A stretch of DNA of 64,000 nucleotides from Branchiostoma floridae (lineage: Eukaryota > Chordata > Leptocardii > Amphioxiformes > Branchiostomatidae), in NCBI RefSeq assembly GCF_000003815.2, contig NC_049989.1, positions 8,710,251 to 8,774,250 on the forward strand. The letters run 5' to 3'. Below the pieces are notes generated by a model. It was not told the DNA's origin and ran no database searches. It was given only the letters and a program-made list of their open reading frames with translations. The translations under genes and the position numbers were made by a program. Every line of letters begins with the position of its first letter. The stretch's first letter is position 1. Below are positions 13,401-26,579 of the stretch, one piece after another.

Positions 13401-14780
13401 TTTACTGGGGCTGTTTTGTGTAAAATATTAACACCAGGGTAGGCTATTACATGTAATGCTTGATTGTCAGTTCGGGAATTGTTCAATATCAATTTAGATG
13501 TTTACTGAGATCGGTAATCATTTCATATAACACACAACATACTGGGTAGCTCAATATGGATATACTTACCAACACAATTTTCAACTGGTCATGTATGTTG
13601 AAAGATTGAAAAATGACGCACATAGCACACATATTAAATTCAAACTGCTGTCTCACCACTCTCGCATTTTATATCGTCTCAGAATGGCCTTGAGTTATAC
13701 TTAATAGCAGGATCATTGACAATAAAACTGTTACCGTGTCCCACTGCCGTCCAGTCAAAATGTCAACCCAAAGAGAGATGTGAAATTACTCTATGCCATC
13801 CATCTAGTCTTTTTATGGCTTGCAATAAAGGCAGGGGAAGAGAATCTTGCACCGAAGATCCTGACCACCCACACACTAATCAATAACTCCAGGAATAAGT
13901 CTGGTGAGCTGCAAAATCTGCTCCACTCTTCACCCATGTGCTAGAAAGGTGAATGCTTCGGCCATGTCAATAGTTTCTACAATGATGATCTATCTAAAAA
14001 ATGGTTACCATGGTGGTACGTTGACCAATCATAGGCCAGAAGACACAATTGCAGATTTTGAAACCAGCCAATCACAGGTTTGAAGCCTCACATTCACAGT
14101 GCAGAACATGATTATTTTTTACCCGTTTCCCTACCAGGAAGTAGCCATAAAATTCCTGCCGTACATTACATGGATTTACCGGTGGATTCTATCGAAAGCA
14201 GGCAACAATAATTCTAAGGGAGGGCTATCCACCATATCCTTTATGTTGGCATCAGAAACTACATTATGTAATATATAATGTTACTTCTTCTGACAAAACA
14301 ATTGTCATATGTATGATGAAATGCAGTAAGACTGTTGATTTTAGAGTGAGAAGCTCAATTATTTTCTGACAGCAGATGAGAAACTCGTGAAGCTGTTTAC
14401 AGCTACAACATAACGCACAATCACTGAATGTAATATTCTTCCGTTATGTGAAGTCCTCTGCTGTTATGGGTTGGTCTCTTCCTTTAAAAAAGGTGTTGAA
14501 ATCTACTATAAGAAGATCAAAAGTAATCAAAGAAATATTTTAGAAAACTACGTACATGTAATTGTTTATTGATTCGGTAAATCTATACTGCTGTTTATTT
14601 GCAATACATACATGATTATACAATGTGTATCTCTTTGGCCTAAGAAAAAAAATGTGCTAACGGTTATCCGGCCAACTCTAGCAAAAAACACTTTTTGAAG
14701 AAGCCTACTGAACATCTGTAACTAAAAACACAACATTGATTTTCCTAGGCCTAATAGCAATGTTTTTTTTTCTGAAAATG
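10480..14780. other. Non-coding stretch 10.48-14.78 kb
   Basis: Holds repeat copy B. Two consecutive minus-strand open frames at 12,545-13,107 lack domain signals. At 13.99-14.09 kb there are two CCAATCA words and a GGTTACCATGG word resembling an RFX half-palindrome, so this may be a regulatory block. No gene recognised. Confidence 0.5.
11455..11809 (+). repeat. TACCTGCAC-family repeat, copy B (longest)
   Basis: Starts CAGGGCTCC and ends GCCTTG, a weak terminal inverted match (CAGGGCTC against CAAGGCTT). It holds many TACCTGCAC and GTGCAGGTA words in both orientations at 11,482-11,545 and 11,710-11,795, so the transcript could fold on itself. The order of blocks matches copy A, and a central block matches copy C. 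No coding frame. No clear target duplication was found at the edges. Confidence 0.6.
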
Positions 14781-14788
14781 GTACAGTC
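14781..14788 (+). repeat. Left target-site duplication of the foldback MITE
   Basis: GTACAGTC at the left edge matches 15000-15007 at the right edge. The last base can be assigned either to the duplication or to the inverted repeat, so the length is 7 or 8 bp. Confidence 0.7.
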
Positions 14789-14999
14789 TACTCTCCAAGC
14801 AGAGGCTAGGCTCCGGCTGTTTTTTAACGTTTTTTTAGCTGTTTTTATCGGGCTTTCTATTTTGTCATTTTTCTTGAAGTACGCCAGCCAAACAAAGGTC
14901 TTGACACAGCAAGATAAAATACAAAATAGAAAGCCCGATAAAACGACTAAAAAAAACGTTAAAAAAACAGCCGGAGCCTAACCTCTGCTTGGAGAGTAG
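14788..14999. mobile_element. Foldback MITE with 78-79 bp terminal inverted repeats
   Basis: The left arm (14788-14865) and right arm (14921-14999) are nearly perfect inverted copies. Both ends read CTACTCTCCAAGCAGAGG, followed by a GGCTCCGGCTG core and a T-rich stretch. The spacer is about 55 bp. The element is flanked by the direct repeat GTACAGT(C) at 14781-14788 and 15000-15007, a 7-8 bp target duplication of hAT- or P-type length. There is no transposase, so it is non-autonomous. The low divergence between arms and the intact target duplication suggest fairly recent insertion. The 81-codon open frame across it is a by-product of the inverted T-rich and A-rich arms. Confidence 0.85.
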
Positions 15000-15007
15000 G
15001 TACAGTC
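15000..15007 (+). repeat. Right target-site duplication of the foldback MITE
   Basis: GTACAGTC directly follows the right inverted repeat and matches the left copy at 14781-14788 in direct orientation. Confidence 0.7.
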
Positions 15008-15009
15008 CA

Positions 15010-18000
15010 CACATGCCTACAAGCACTGGTCTTTGTCAAACAACAGAAAGCACAACAGGAGAGGACAGAAGTACACTACGTGCCATATGGCATGTAAAGC
15101 AGGTAGTGATCATGAGCACCTCTGGGAAACCTTTTACGGATTTACGTAATACAAGTTGACATTTGTGGGCAAATATATTACTTCCGAAAACGGCTTAAAC
15201 ACAAATAATTGTCATGATAAAACCTGAAGGACACTGGTGGGATAGACAATGGGTCACCAGTTTTATTTTGTGTACGTGTACTACATTAATTAGTGTCGAA
15301 ATACAGGTATGTGCTCCCACCATGATAAAACAAAAACATTCACTGGGATTGGAAATCATATCTTATCATTACACGAAAAGTTACGATGGGCATTTTCAAC
15401 AACAGCAGCCTTCATTGTCAGAATGAGTAGGTGGTGCAAAATCTAATATCATCTACAACATAATACTGTTCCATTTGGAAGATTGCGGAGAACCTGAACA
15501 ATCAGTCAGATCAGACCACAGGGTGTTGGACAGAATATAACAGGTACTGACTGAAATACTAGTACAAAATGTAGCTCTGAATCAATTGGTAGGCTCTCTT
15601 TCTTCGAAATGCATTGTGGCTGCCTCCTACGTATGACTTTCTGGACAGGCTATAATGCATAAATGTTACTCTCAAACTAGCATATGAGCACCACAGAATG
15701 TCCACGTCCCATGAAATACTGAGTTTCAAATGTATAGTTAAAATATTCCAGACGTTAAAGCTTAACGTGCATGAAAATCACCATCGTAAACATCGGAAAT
15801 GTGTATGATAATATAATGGGCACCCCCGTTCCAGGACTACAGTATGAAATCGGCTTGACTGATGGCTAAGAAGATGAATAAGTGTGAAGTGTTTTCTTCA
15901 GCGGAGCATGCAGCCAGACACTCTGACGCAGCGAGGAACATTAAAAGGCCGTTTATCAATAATTGGGTGGTTGATGGAGAAGGCAGCCCTTTCAAGCATC
16001 CTGTCAGGCAAGCTTCCTACGCCTTTAGCAAAGTAACAGTTCCAGACAAAGTTTGCACAATTAGCAAGATGGATGATCAACACACAAAATACTTGCAGTA
16101 GTTTTATTTTCTCTTTTTTTTCCCTCTCCGCTGTGAAATTATGACACCAGGAATATACATTAACTGCTTGGCTGCATTGTATGAGCTTCAAGGTTTCTGT
16201 AGCCACAGTCCAGTCATGCAGGACCAGTGGATTCCCCCAAGCACTCCTTATTCTCCTCACATCAAAAGCACTGGTATAGAAATGGTATCCATGGTCAACT
16301 GGTGTCATGGCTAAAAAGTTCAATTTGACTTCCAACTTATGGTCACATTATGATGAACAGGTATCAGCTGAAAAATTGGAACTGCAGCTCATAAACAAGC
16401 TCTCCTCTCTCTAAATTAGCGCTTAGGCAAGGGGAACGTTAGGAAGATGTCCTACACGTATAATGAGAAGAAGGGAAAATTATACCGTGACTCAAAGATT
16501 TCTCAGATTAGCATTAAAAAGGAGGAAATGAGCAAATAAAGCCTTGGCTTGAATCTGAACCAGTAGGATTTCAATTTGCACTCAATAAGTGCTTTTTATA
16601 AGCCATTCTAATTTTGAGGCTTTATGTCTTATACCTGACCCTTGTCCCTACTTCTTTACAAGGCGTTATTATCCTTTATACTGTGACCTGTGACCTTCTG
16701 GAATAAACCATCTATTCTAATGTTGGGAAAAGTACAGCATTTTCTTGTATTTAAGTGTGCATATCCCTGATTAGGGACAAGCCCCCTAAAAAATGAAGGA
16801 CTGAAACGTATAATAGAAAAATTAAAATAAACACCTTCTTCAGAGATCTTTAGAACCTGTTGGGAAGGAGGGAGTCAATTAACAGTGTTGTTAAGTCCTT
16901 CAAGATCTAAAGAAACTATGGGAGAAGCAAAAGAAAATCACAACAAGATGGCCGTTAAATGCTTTGAATGTAATGTGGTGGCATTTTAGAAGCCCTTGAA
17001 ATGGCAGTGACTCCCTAAGTCAACCCTAAGTCATAAACTGAGGAACATTTTTAAATACTTAAATATACATAAATAACATATTATATAACATGGTACAATG
17101 AAAAAAAGAGAAAATGTTATTTATTCAGCATCTTTGTACGATGTATTGGTCATAATCACTGCTACCCTCAGTCCTTGAAAATGACTCTTACTCCCAAGAG
17201 GCTCTGACATAGTCCAAGGGACATGAAAGTTTGTCGTAGCTCTCACAGTTCAGGGGACACTAATGTTCAGGTGTCACCAGGCACCCGTGGGGAGGGGTCA
17301 TCTATCTTTCAGCCAGCCTATCGCATGTCTCACGAGACTCCCGGCACATCCAAATTTGGTAGAGCGATAAGACGTATAAATCCTTGTTGATTTCCTGCAG
17401 TTGATCCCCCATGATCTCCCCTGCCTTTTGCGAGTTGCAGTCCATGGTTTGGAGATGACTGATGGGCCATGTCACCTCCTGGTTGCATACAATGCTAATA
17501 ACATCATTCATCTTCCTGGCCAAAGGACTTTACGGGAGGGAGACCACGGTGTCGGCAGTCCCCGCACCTACAGCTAGCTTCCAATCTCGCTTTCACCGCC
17601 TGCCATGCTAGAAATCACTAAGCACGTTTCTACGGTTTCTTGGGGATTTTCAGGTAAGCTTTCTTGGCTGTTGTTGTCCTGATGCCAAAAGGAGTGTACA
17701 CAAGGGCATTAGCGATAATGTGTGTTGCCAATTTGATTTCTATGCTGATGCATTACCCGACAAAGCAAAATGCAGGGCTTACTGCGATTACCCGATCAGT
17801 CCATCAGACTTATGGTGGACCTATAGAGAATTTTGTATACAGAGGTATGATTGATTAATGAGACAGGATTGGATGTCAGCAGCGAGAATTTTGACCAAAT
17901 CAAATCTCTCTAAACCTTTGAGATTGGTTCTTACAGATGTTGCTTTAGCAAGTGCTTACCAGTTTTACAATTTTTTGTAATTCGATATTTCTGTCTGTTT

Positions 18001-19360
18001 GTGTGATCTAATTTTAGCTGACGAGGATATCTGTTCTGACGGTGGGCCTATACTATAGCTGGCATTACCATAGAGGGGTGTGGCAACAACAATCTATATA
18101 CATGTATTCTTACTGCTTCATCCTGTTTTCATTTGACAAAAGCATGTAATATCATAAGATATTATGTTGCAAAATATTGACCAGCTAGAAGGTATATTTC
18201 AAACTTGAAAAAATGATTTTACATGATTGCAATTTTAAAGAGCAACTGTGTTGCATAAAGTTCTGTTGTTTTGTCCCCCTTTGGCAATTCTGGATGAACT
18301 AGAATCAATTCTAGTCACCTTTGGTCTAGCTGTTATGCTTCTTTGATGCTTACTGGAAATCTCTCTGATGATCTGCTTTTCATATATAAGGGCTGCTTGG
18401 GTAAACTGGGCATGAGGGATTGTTGTTTTTTTGTAATTGTAATTTTCTGTATAAGAGTCAAATTGCTGTATAAGAGCTGTCGGCGGTGTTGTGACTTCAT
18501 CAAATTCTCATGTGTGTGGGTAGCTTTATTTGGAAGCTAAATGGATGGGAGTAGGGAGTTCTTGATCATATGAATTCAAAGATATGTAGGCAGCTGCAAC
18601 TGGTCATTAAAAGTCAAGTATGGTGGTGAGCACATGTACGCGCATATTTCATGTATGTATACTCCCACACACTTCATTTTCCTAAAGCAGTCAACATGAA
18701 CGCTTCATTTGAAGTATTCTTGGTGAAACTCATATGTCATTTTCTAAGAACAGTCAATAAGCCTAGTATGAAGACCAAGATTCTAGTGTTAAGTAAAAAA
18801 AATTGATTGATTAAGCTTGTTAATCCTCTGAAAACAGCCTTTCTTCATGATCTTATGTTGAACTAGACGGTAATGCTTGATATGCAGTGAAACAGTGTAA
18901 TGCAGTTATTAAGAGTCCTGATTTACACGGTACAAAATGGAAGAATTGGGGACTTGTGACACAAAAATATAAACATTCAGGATTCATATTTAAGAAGCAT
19001 GCATCAAATGATGCAAAATTTACAGCTTTAATTTGCTTTGTCAATATGTTGCCAAAAGCCTTGGAGGGCTGCCTCATTGAACATTTTAGTATACATCTTC
19101 AATAATAAATCCTCAAAGTAACCATTTAAAAGAAAACATATTGGTCTGGAGAGCAGTCTATATACATTGTTTTTTCTTAAAATTCCAGGTTGGAAACATT
19201 GTTTCTATTCCCAATAATTTTGTACCAGGTGTTTTCATTTTGCACCAGTATTAAAAAAAGAATGATGGTTTGGTGCTCTTCAAGTACAGCTACCTGCTAT
19301 GGCTTCAACATTTTAAAAAGATGTATGCAAAACTTTGTGGTAATTTGATAGAGAGTGCTT
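15010..19360. other. Non-coding stretch 15.0-19.36 kb
   Basis: Compositionally complex blocks at 15.86-16.34 kb and 17.29-17.66 kb have few stop codons on both strands, without recognisable domains. They resemble conserved non-coding blocks more than exons. The palindrome ACTAGAATCAATTCTAGT is at 18298-18315. No gene recognised. Confidence 0.5.
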
Positions 19361-19365
19361 TTAAT

Positions 19366-19802
19366 ACTCACTATTCAGTAGTAATATGACTGTTTAGGTG
19401 CAGAGACCCTTCCACCGTCACCTTTGATGCCAGCAGTACAGTGACATGCAATATCAAATGTGACCACACCCTGTCCATGGTGCTGAAGTTTGGTAATACC
19501 AAGACTCACAATTCAGTAGTAATATGACTGTCTAAGTGCAGGTATATACAGAGAACACAGACCCTTCCACTGTTACATTTGATGCCAGCAGTACAGTGAC
19601 TTGCAATATCAAATGTGACCACACCCTGTCCATGGTGCTGAAGTTTGGTAATACCAAGACTCACTATTCAGTAGTAATATGACTGTTTAGGTGCAGGTAT
19701 ATACAGAGAACACAGACCCTTCCAATGTCACATTTGATGCCAGCAGTACTGTGACATGCAATATCAAATGTGACCACATCCTGTCCATGGTGCTGAAGTT
19801 CG
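19366..19802 (+). repeat. Triplicated 138-155 bp unit
   Basis: Three head-to-tail copies begin at 19366, 19504 and 19659, each opening ACTCAC(T/A)ATTCAGTAG. Copy 1 lacks a 17-bp piece (GTATATACAGAGAACAC) present in copies 2 and 3. Copy 3 diverges from the others at 19801. Identity between copies is above 90%. The core of each copy is an open, exon-like 87-nt segment, described in a separate entry. Confidence 0.95.
19406..19802 (+). other. Three candidate tandem 87-nt mini-exons (possible exon fossil)
   Basis: Within the triplication, segments 19406-19492, 19561-19647 and 19716-19802 are each 87 nt and open. The first two are preceded by AG and followed by GTAATA, giving two 68-nt intron-like spacers with in-frame stops. 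Phase is 1-1, and a joint between copies makes GAC (Asp), the same residue as in the genomic frame. The peptide core reads DPSTVTFDASSTVTCN then IKCDHTLSMVLKF, with two Cys. Of eight variable sites among copies, six are silent third-codon positions, two are second positions (Thr/Asn, Thr/Ile) and none is a first position. Copy 3 has lost the donor (GG instead of GT) and runs to a nearby stop. I do not recognise the domain. It may be a pseudogenised extracellular-type exon or part of an unassembled gene. Confidence 0.4.
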
Positions 19803-19809
19803 GGCTGCT

Positions 19810-20854
19810 ATGATAACCATCTTCCACTACTATTTACACAAAAGGAAAGCATTTTCAACCCTAATAGCAAGCTTTGGGGAGAGAGTTACATGTATTTGCC
19901 TAAGTGCTAGGGCAGCTTTTTGGACTTCATTCCAAAATTGCAATTTTGTTCCAATGCTTTATCATCATAATGAATATAAATTGGAGATACTTCCCAGTTT
20001 TGGTAGATGGTCGCATCAAGGGAGATATTCGAATTTCAATCTAGTTTGACATAAAGCCGCACTTTTCTTGGAAATATTCACAGGAGTTACAGGAAACTTC
20101 ATTGACCTGCACATTTGGAGAAGCAACCTTATTCATGATCCAATCATGCTTACTACATCTTTTTAGCTTAGAGAAAGAGTGACAGGAATCTTGCGACCGG
20201 GTGCAAAATGAAGGTTGGACAGCTCATGCCAAGATACATTCCCTGAGGAGAAACAGCCAGAGATGAGGCTTTCATGTGTTGTGGGACAGATGATGAAGTA
20301 CGATAACGCTAACGTTAAAACTGATCAGATGATACGCCAGATGGAGTCATCTTGACCTGAGGGAGAATGGGGATGAATCCCGGGGATTAACAGGCGTAGA
20401 AATGGACCAAGTGACACCGACAATAACGTGCAGACATCAAGCATGGGTGCACAAAAAGCTCTTTGTATGTAGTTTCCCAAAATGTGACAGAAAGCTACAA
20501 ATGGAAGCGTAGTGCTGCTGTTAGCTCAAATGGGCATCTTTTGTGTGTAATTCTTAATGGAAGCTACACATTAGATGCTACCAGTAGGGGAAAGTATGGG
20601 GTAAAAAATGAGTGATACCATTAGTGTCTTCACTAAACCTCTTCATTTCTTCCCAATTTGCAGTTTCTTTTCCTAATAGTAAACTTGTCTTCAGTTACAT
20701 AAAAACAAAAAATTACGCTTTACTATAAACAATATGGACAGTGCAGTGTTACATGAATAAGAACTTTAGAATAAAAGTTCTAGCTCTTGTAAACTTTTAA
20801 CATTGTAAACAAACAGCTACAGAAATACTTGCATATTGAAAAAAAAATTGGAAG

Positions 20855-20896
<42 letters not shown>

Positions 20897-23800
20897 ATAA
20901 ATCAAATATAATGCAGTATAAAAGTACTAAAGTCCCACTGTAGAACATACTGGTCAGCAGTCTAAGGGTAAGATTTTACTAACAGAAAAAGGCAGACTAA
21001 TTTAGATTTCATCATTGGAGCAGGAGGGCTGTAAGTGAAGGGCATTTCCATATTGCAATGTTGTGAGTGCGGAATCAAGGAATGCTATTTCAAGGCTACT
21101 TTTCTGAAACACTCTCTATCACAGCATATAGGAGTGGACATTTGGTAGCACATAGGAATATTCCCATGGCTATCCCAGAGTGCCTGGCTGCGTAAGTGAT
21201 TAAGTGGATAAGGATTGACGGAGCCATGTGCAGCCCCCGGGAGTCTGGCGTAACTCAGAACCACTGGCTGTACAAACCAAATGGATGATGTCCAGGCACA
21301 CGACGTGAGTTGAAACCACAAACAGGCTGCTGTACACTGATCCATGTAGGAGGACTGCACAGAATCATAATCAAACAACAAAAATGCAGAGAGGTATCGA
21401 ATAAGGATCTCAAACATCATGTAGAGACAACAAATGTGTGACAGGAATAGACCAAATGAGAAATCAAGCAACACGATATTTATGCAAGCAATGAAGCAAC
21501 TGCTATACAAAGCAGCAAGTAGTTGGAAGGGCCTGTAGCATCCATTATCTTGAACAACATACCTGGCAGTAAGCCCATCTTGCTATCGGTGTTAGCAATC
21601 CTGAGACACACTCAGTAAAATGTTTCAAGTTTTACATTGCTGGAAAATAAATCATTGATCCTTTGGATAAATCTGTTAACTTGTTCCTGTTATAATGATT
21701 ACTGGTGTGAGCAAAGCATAGTTACTGAACTGCATTGGCGGGTGAAATATGACTGGATTGCAGACGTCATGTGATCTACCATATAACCATGACGCCGCAT
21801 CATGGAACTGGTGGTTGCACACCATAAAAATGGTAGTAAACTTCATACAGGGCATTTTACTTTGACCCATTCCTGTCACCCCATCAGTTAGCATATGTCA
21901 GCTACATTCTTATTAACACTAGCTCCTATTTATTCTTTTGTCATGGTGTAAGTATATTTCAACCAACTGAAATTAATAAACATCACACATTTATTATGCA
22001 TGTGCTTCAAATAAAACAGTCTATATTTGATGGTTCCTAAACTGCCCTTTGAAAAAAACTCAATTACTTTTCAAGAATATGGAAATAAATGAGATTATTT
22101 ACTACCACATAAAATGCAGCAATGTGGGTTCAATCAAATTCTGAGGCAATAAAATCTACCACAAGCAATAATTCCTAAAGATGCCCTGGTGATTGTACCA
22201 CTATATACATGTATGTGGAGAAGTTGCAGTACTTACGTGTATCAACAAAATGCCATTAAAGGGAATTCAGACATGGTGCATCATTTCAGTACCAGACATA
22301 GTGGTCTAGACCTTGGGCTTTTGTCATTTAATATCAGCAGGACAAAATTATCGTACAAATTCAGAACCACAACCATTGCCCATTTGCAAGGACATCATGA
22401 CCATATGTGGTCGCAAATTCAAAAGAATTTACCCTAAATCTATTTGGAGTAGATACACGATGGCTCTCAGTGATTTACGTGTAGGTATTAACAGGTGTTT
22501 TTATAGGAAACAAAAGACTTGTAAATTTGCAAAAATAAAACTATTCTCTGTCTGTGCCTATGAAGTAAGTTGTCCTCAATCTTAATTTGAATGCAATCCA
22601 TTTTGCCATTATGATGATACAGAGTGCTTTGGGCTTCTTGTCCAGGCCTCAACAGAGTTGTTTCCACTGCCAGTGATGATGAAGGGCATTTCATCAATCA
22701 TTACTTTATTCTGAGTTTGTGCAAATAGATGGAGCTGAATTTCTAAAGAGTTCAGAATTATGGAAAACAATATTTTACTTATATTGACACAAGCAGTAAA
22801 AATACAAACAGTGATACATGTACCAGCACTTAAAGCTAAATATCATAGCAATAAGTAATCTTTCTTTGATTGCACAATTATATTTTTGCTGCTTTCTTTT
22901 CTGCTTTGTTCCTTATTTCTGTCAATCTACTTACATATACATTAGATATACTTTTTTAGACAAATAATTGTGTCAAACTTTGCTAATTGTAGAAATCAGG
23001 AGTCCAACAAATAAATGCCTTTGTTTGCTATATTATATGTCAATTAGATTCTATATATCAAATTTGAAAATTAATTCTGTTGATGATTGCCTTATCTATA
23101 AAAATGTCTTGTCAGAGCTATGTATAATTGGAAGGTCATCCATTTGTCAAGTACTTTCCATATAACTTTAACATGTTGTATGCTGTAAGTCCCTCCTTTT
23201 CTATACTTTTTCCCAAGTATTAAAATTTTCCCCAATGAACTGAATTGTAATCACTTCAAAATCAATTCAAAGGAATAAATCCAAATCCACATTTTAAAAG
23301 TTTGCCTCCAGGATAGCTTTCTTCACTGTGACTTTTAACTTTCCAGGAAGACCTTTAGTCAGACTCCACTGTCACCAGAATCAATAAACCTTCAATGGAG
23401 ACAAAATTAAATTCATTCAAAGGCAAACGGGAAAAAATCCGTGACCTTAACAACACTCTTTACCTGGCAAAAACTCCATCATTCAAAATTCCAAAGCCAT
23501 TATTTGAGCTATTTCTTGAGTCAGTGGTGCAAGCGGGTCATGATAGTGCTATAACAGTCCACAAAAAAATGTCGTAAAATTCTATGTAGTCAAAATCCAA
23601 TCATCTTCAAAACCACTTAGGTGCCTTAGCTTGTGGGGTTATGCATGAAAATTGCAAATTAAAGTGGGACTAAATCATTTTAGAGCAGTTATGAGCTTGA
23701 GACCCTCCTTTGTGACCTTTCAGTACCATCATTGCAGACCCGTTCTGTGAATGTGCTGGTCACATTGAGAGCAAACAGCTCTTTCTCTAGTTCTGCTCCT

Positions 23801-26575
23801 GTGTATACATGTAAGTGAGATGTGTCTACCTGGCTGTAAGATATAGTGACAATGACAGGACAAATTTAATCTGAGTCATTTCCCATAACCAAACCTGCCT
23901 GGTTATAGTTTTTTTGGATTTCTGATCCTTATATCCTTTGACATTCTGGGAAAGAGTGTTTGATAAGAATCTAGTGGAATGTCTCTTCAATGACATCATC
24001 AGACTTCATTACCAAATCCCATGCAATTTTCTCTTAATGCATATATAGTGCATGATTTTGGATTCACGTCATTGCCATGCTTTAGCAACGAATGCATTTT
24101 TTTCACTTCTCCACTTCAATCTGCACTTAACTACAAAGAGAGAGGAAATCACAACTTAGATATTCCTTGAAGTGGACTTCCATCTTTGTGGAGAACATTA
24201 TGCCAGTCAAAGTACATTCAATTGGTTTAAATGTGGTAATGAGCAACCCAGACAAGCAAGCCCTTTGACTCTACTCTTTTTATATTCTGCTATCACTCTC
24301 CACCTGGCAGTGCTCAAAATAAAAGCCTTAAAAGTAATGCTTATTAGCATGCATTAGCATAAGAACCAGACAGCCCTTGAAGACTCCAATCTATGAAGCA
24401 TACTGTATCACCTTTCATAAACATGCACAATTTGGGATGACAGAAGGTAAACCTAATCAGACCTAATGAAATACACATTAAATTTGACACTTGATATTGG
24501 CAAAATCAATACAAATTGATGTGACATGCTGCAGCACACATGGCACTAATCTGGCTATTATTATACCGTTGTGCCAATACCAGTTTTACTGTGTTCACCA
24601 TGGCAAACATTTGATAAGAATTGACAGGATTAACAGGCATACATTCCATTCTTCAATGAAAGTTACAAGATTAGAAAAGTGACCTACATGTTGCTGCTTG
24701 TCAGTACCATTGACTTTCAAAGGCAATTTCTGTCAGATGCTTTGACCCCAAAACATCATATATGAAACTAAACCTGCTATTGAGTGACAAGTATAGATGC
24801 AGAATGATAACATTTCAAGATTAATAAGAAGTTCACAGACCTATATGATGTCCACAAAGATTTGAAGACAAGGTCCATTGAAATGGTGTAGAGAGGTTGT
24901 CAAGCCAGCAACAAGTCCATAAGTCACATGCAAAAAAAAACAAAAACAAAGAAAATAATTAGATACCTTATAACATAAAGATTCTACATAATTTTATTTG
25001 AATTTTTTCAGACGTTATCTGGTGCTTGCTTTAGTCCTTATCCAACTTGTGCACATAAAAAAAAACTTATTGGGTTAAAAAACATGCATTATTAGATACA
25101 TTTTATAGGTACAGAGTAGGCTTTGACTCCAGAACATTTGCTCCATTTTTTTATCATGAAGCACCATTTAGTTGCAGAGGGGCTTACTTGAGTTCAATGG
25201 CCAATCGCTTTTTGAAACCCAAAGACAGACTTTTAGATTTATAGTTTGTTGAGAGCTTCCTGGTCATAATAAAACCTTTAAAATACTTTCATAGTGCTTT
25301 TATAATGACTTTTTAGTGGCCATACAATAATGCAATAATCTCAAGTACAGCCTTCATGGATATCTGTCCACTTTGCAGAGACATCTATAATCTTATGGTC
25401 TGTTACAAGGTAACTATCATTATCGTGTACTTTCCTGCCTTTGAACTGCTATGTTCACAAATGGCTATCATTGAACAGAGGGGCAGAAGATAAAATTGCC
25501 ATTTGAAGTTATATTTTTGATTTCCTACACATGTAACCCTAATGGGCTTCATAAAATAAATATTATGAATATATTACTTAACTTCTAAATTACAAATTAG
25601 GCACCATCTTACAGCCCTGTTGAGGTGATTTAAATTGCATTAGAATCATCAGTGGGAATATTCAAAATGTGCAATTCAAATCTACCCATGAGTGAAACTG
25701 TAATTTGACATTCAATCGTGCCATAATTGTACACGTCATATATGAAGAAGTATGTAAATTGTCAGAACTGAAATGTTAGATACAAAAAAGGTGTACTTAA
25801 TGTTGCAAGAAAATGACATTGTGTGCAACGCTGAGAATTAGCCAGTTCCTTTCATCTACTTTAAGATCACCAAAGGACATGTGCATGAACAGCAGGTATA
25901 CAACGACAGTAAATAACAGTCAATGAAAAAACAGTTACTACAAACAACAAATACAAAGAGATCTTAGTTCTTGCCATCACTCTACAACCTTTGTCTGTAC
26001 TAACTGTTTTCCTATCAGTGATCATGAAGCAGCACAGACAGAACTGATGTGGAGAAATAGACTGAATTGATACGGTGTCGGCTTACATACAGAAAGACCT
26101 CCCTATCACAGATGGTTCCCTGAGTTAATGAAATCTCACATACTAACCCCAGCAGTAGCCTCGTCAATTCTGTACTCCAGTAAAGTGATTCTACTTTTAC
26201 TGCAGTCAGCTTACAGCATGTTGAAAATCACCCAACGGATGACTATTGTAGGGACTGTCTTTGTGTTCATTACCATAAACAAGAGGAAACCTCACAGAAT
26301 TCAATACCAGTCGTAACATACCTATTTTGCCTTTTCTTATCGGTCTTATAGCCCAGGTATAATAAACGTGGTAATTCTGTCCATAAAAACTTGTCAAGGG
26401 AGGATGAGTGGAACAATTTGGCTCCTTTGACGATGACATTTGACCATGGCTGACATCGTAAAGTTCTTTACGAGATGAACACAGATCAGGGTAAAGTAGT
26501 AATGTATGTGAACAGGAGAGCTTGTAGAGGGCGGGGGAAGCAAATGACGCAATGTAAGCACAGAAATATAACGGC
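19810..26575. other. Non-coding stretch 19.8-26.6 kb
   Basis: Contains the (AT)n tract at 20.86 kb and denser blocks at 20.1-20.45 kb (AATCCCGGGGATTA at about 20,375), 21.1-21.5 kb (a 141-codon minus frame, no domain) and 21.7-21.9 kb (GACGTCATGTGATC). The remainder is AT-rich and featureless. Confidence 0.5.
20855..20894. repeat. (AT)n microsatellite
   Basis: About 40 bp of alternating AT interrupted by one G at 20877. Expected to be length-variable between haplotypes. Confidence 0.95.
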
Positions 26576-26579
26576 CTGG

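Noticed and set aside
14736-14981. 81-codon plus-strand frame with Phe/Leu-rich start and Lys-rich end
   Set aside because: It is the direct result of reading across the two inverted arms of the foldback MITE (T-rich then A-rich), not a membrane protein.
15898-16335. 145-codon minus-strand frame overlapping a plus-strand frame
   Set aside because: Openness on both strands and lack of any recognised motif point to a low-stop non-coding block rather than a gene.
17650-17660. Abutting acceptor and donor (TTTTCAG|GTAAG), like a recursive splice site
   Set aside because: The pyrimidine tract is interrupted by GGGGA, and no gene is known to be transcribed across it. Single occurrences are expected by chance.
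18318-18340. Partial resemblance to miR-9 (CTTTGGT..CTAGCTGTTATG)
   Set aside because: Three bases are missing in the middle, and no complementary arm exists to make a precursor hairpin.
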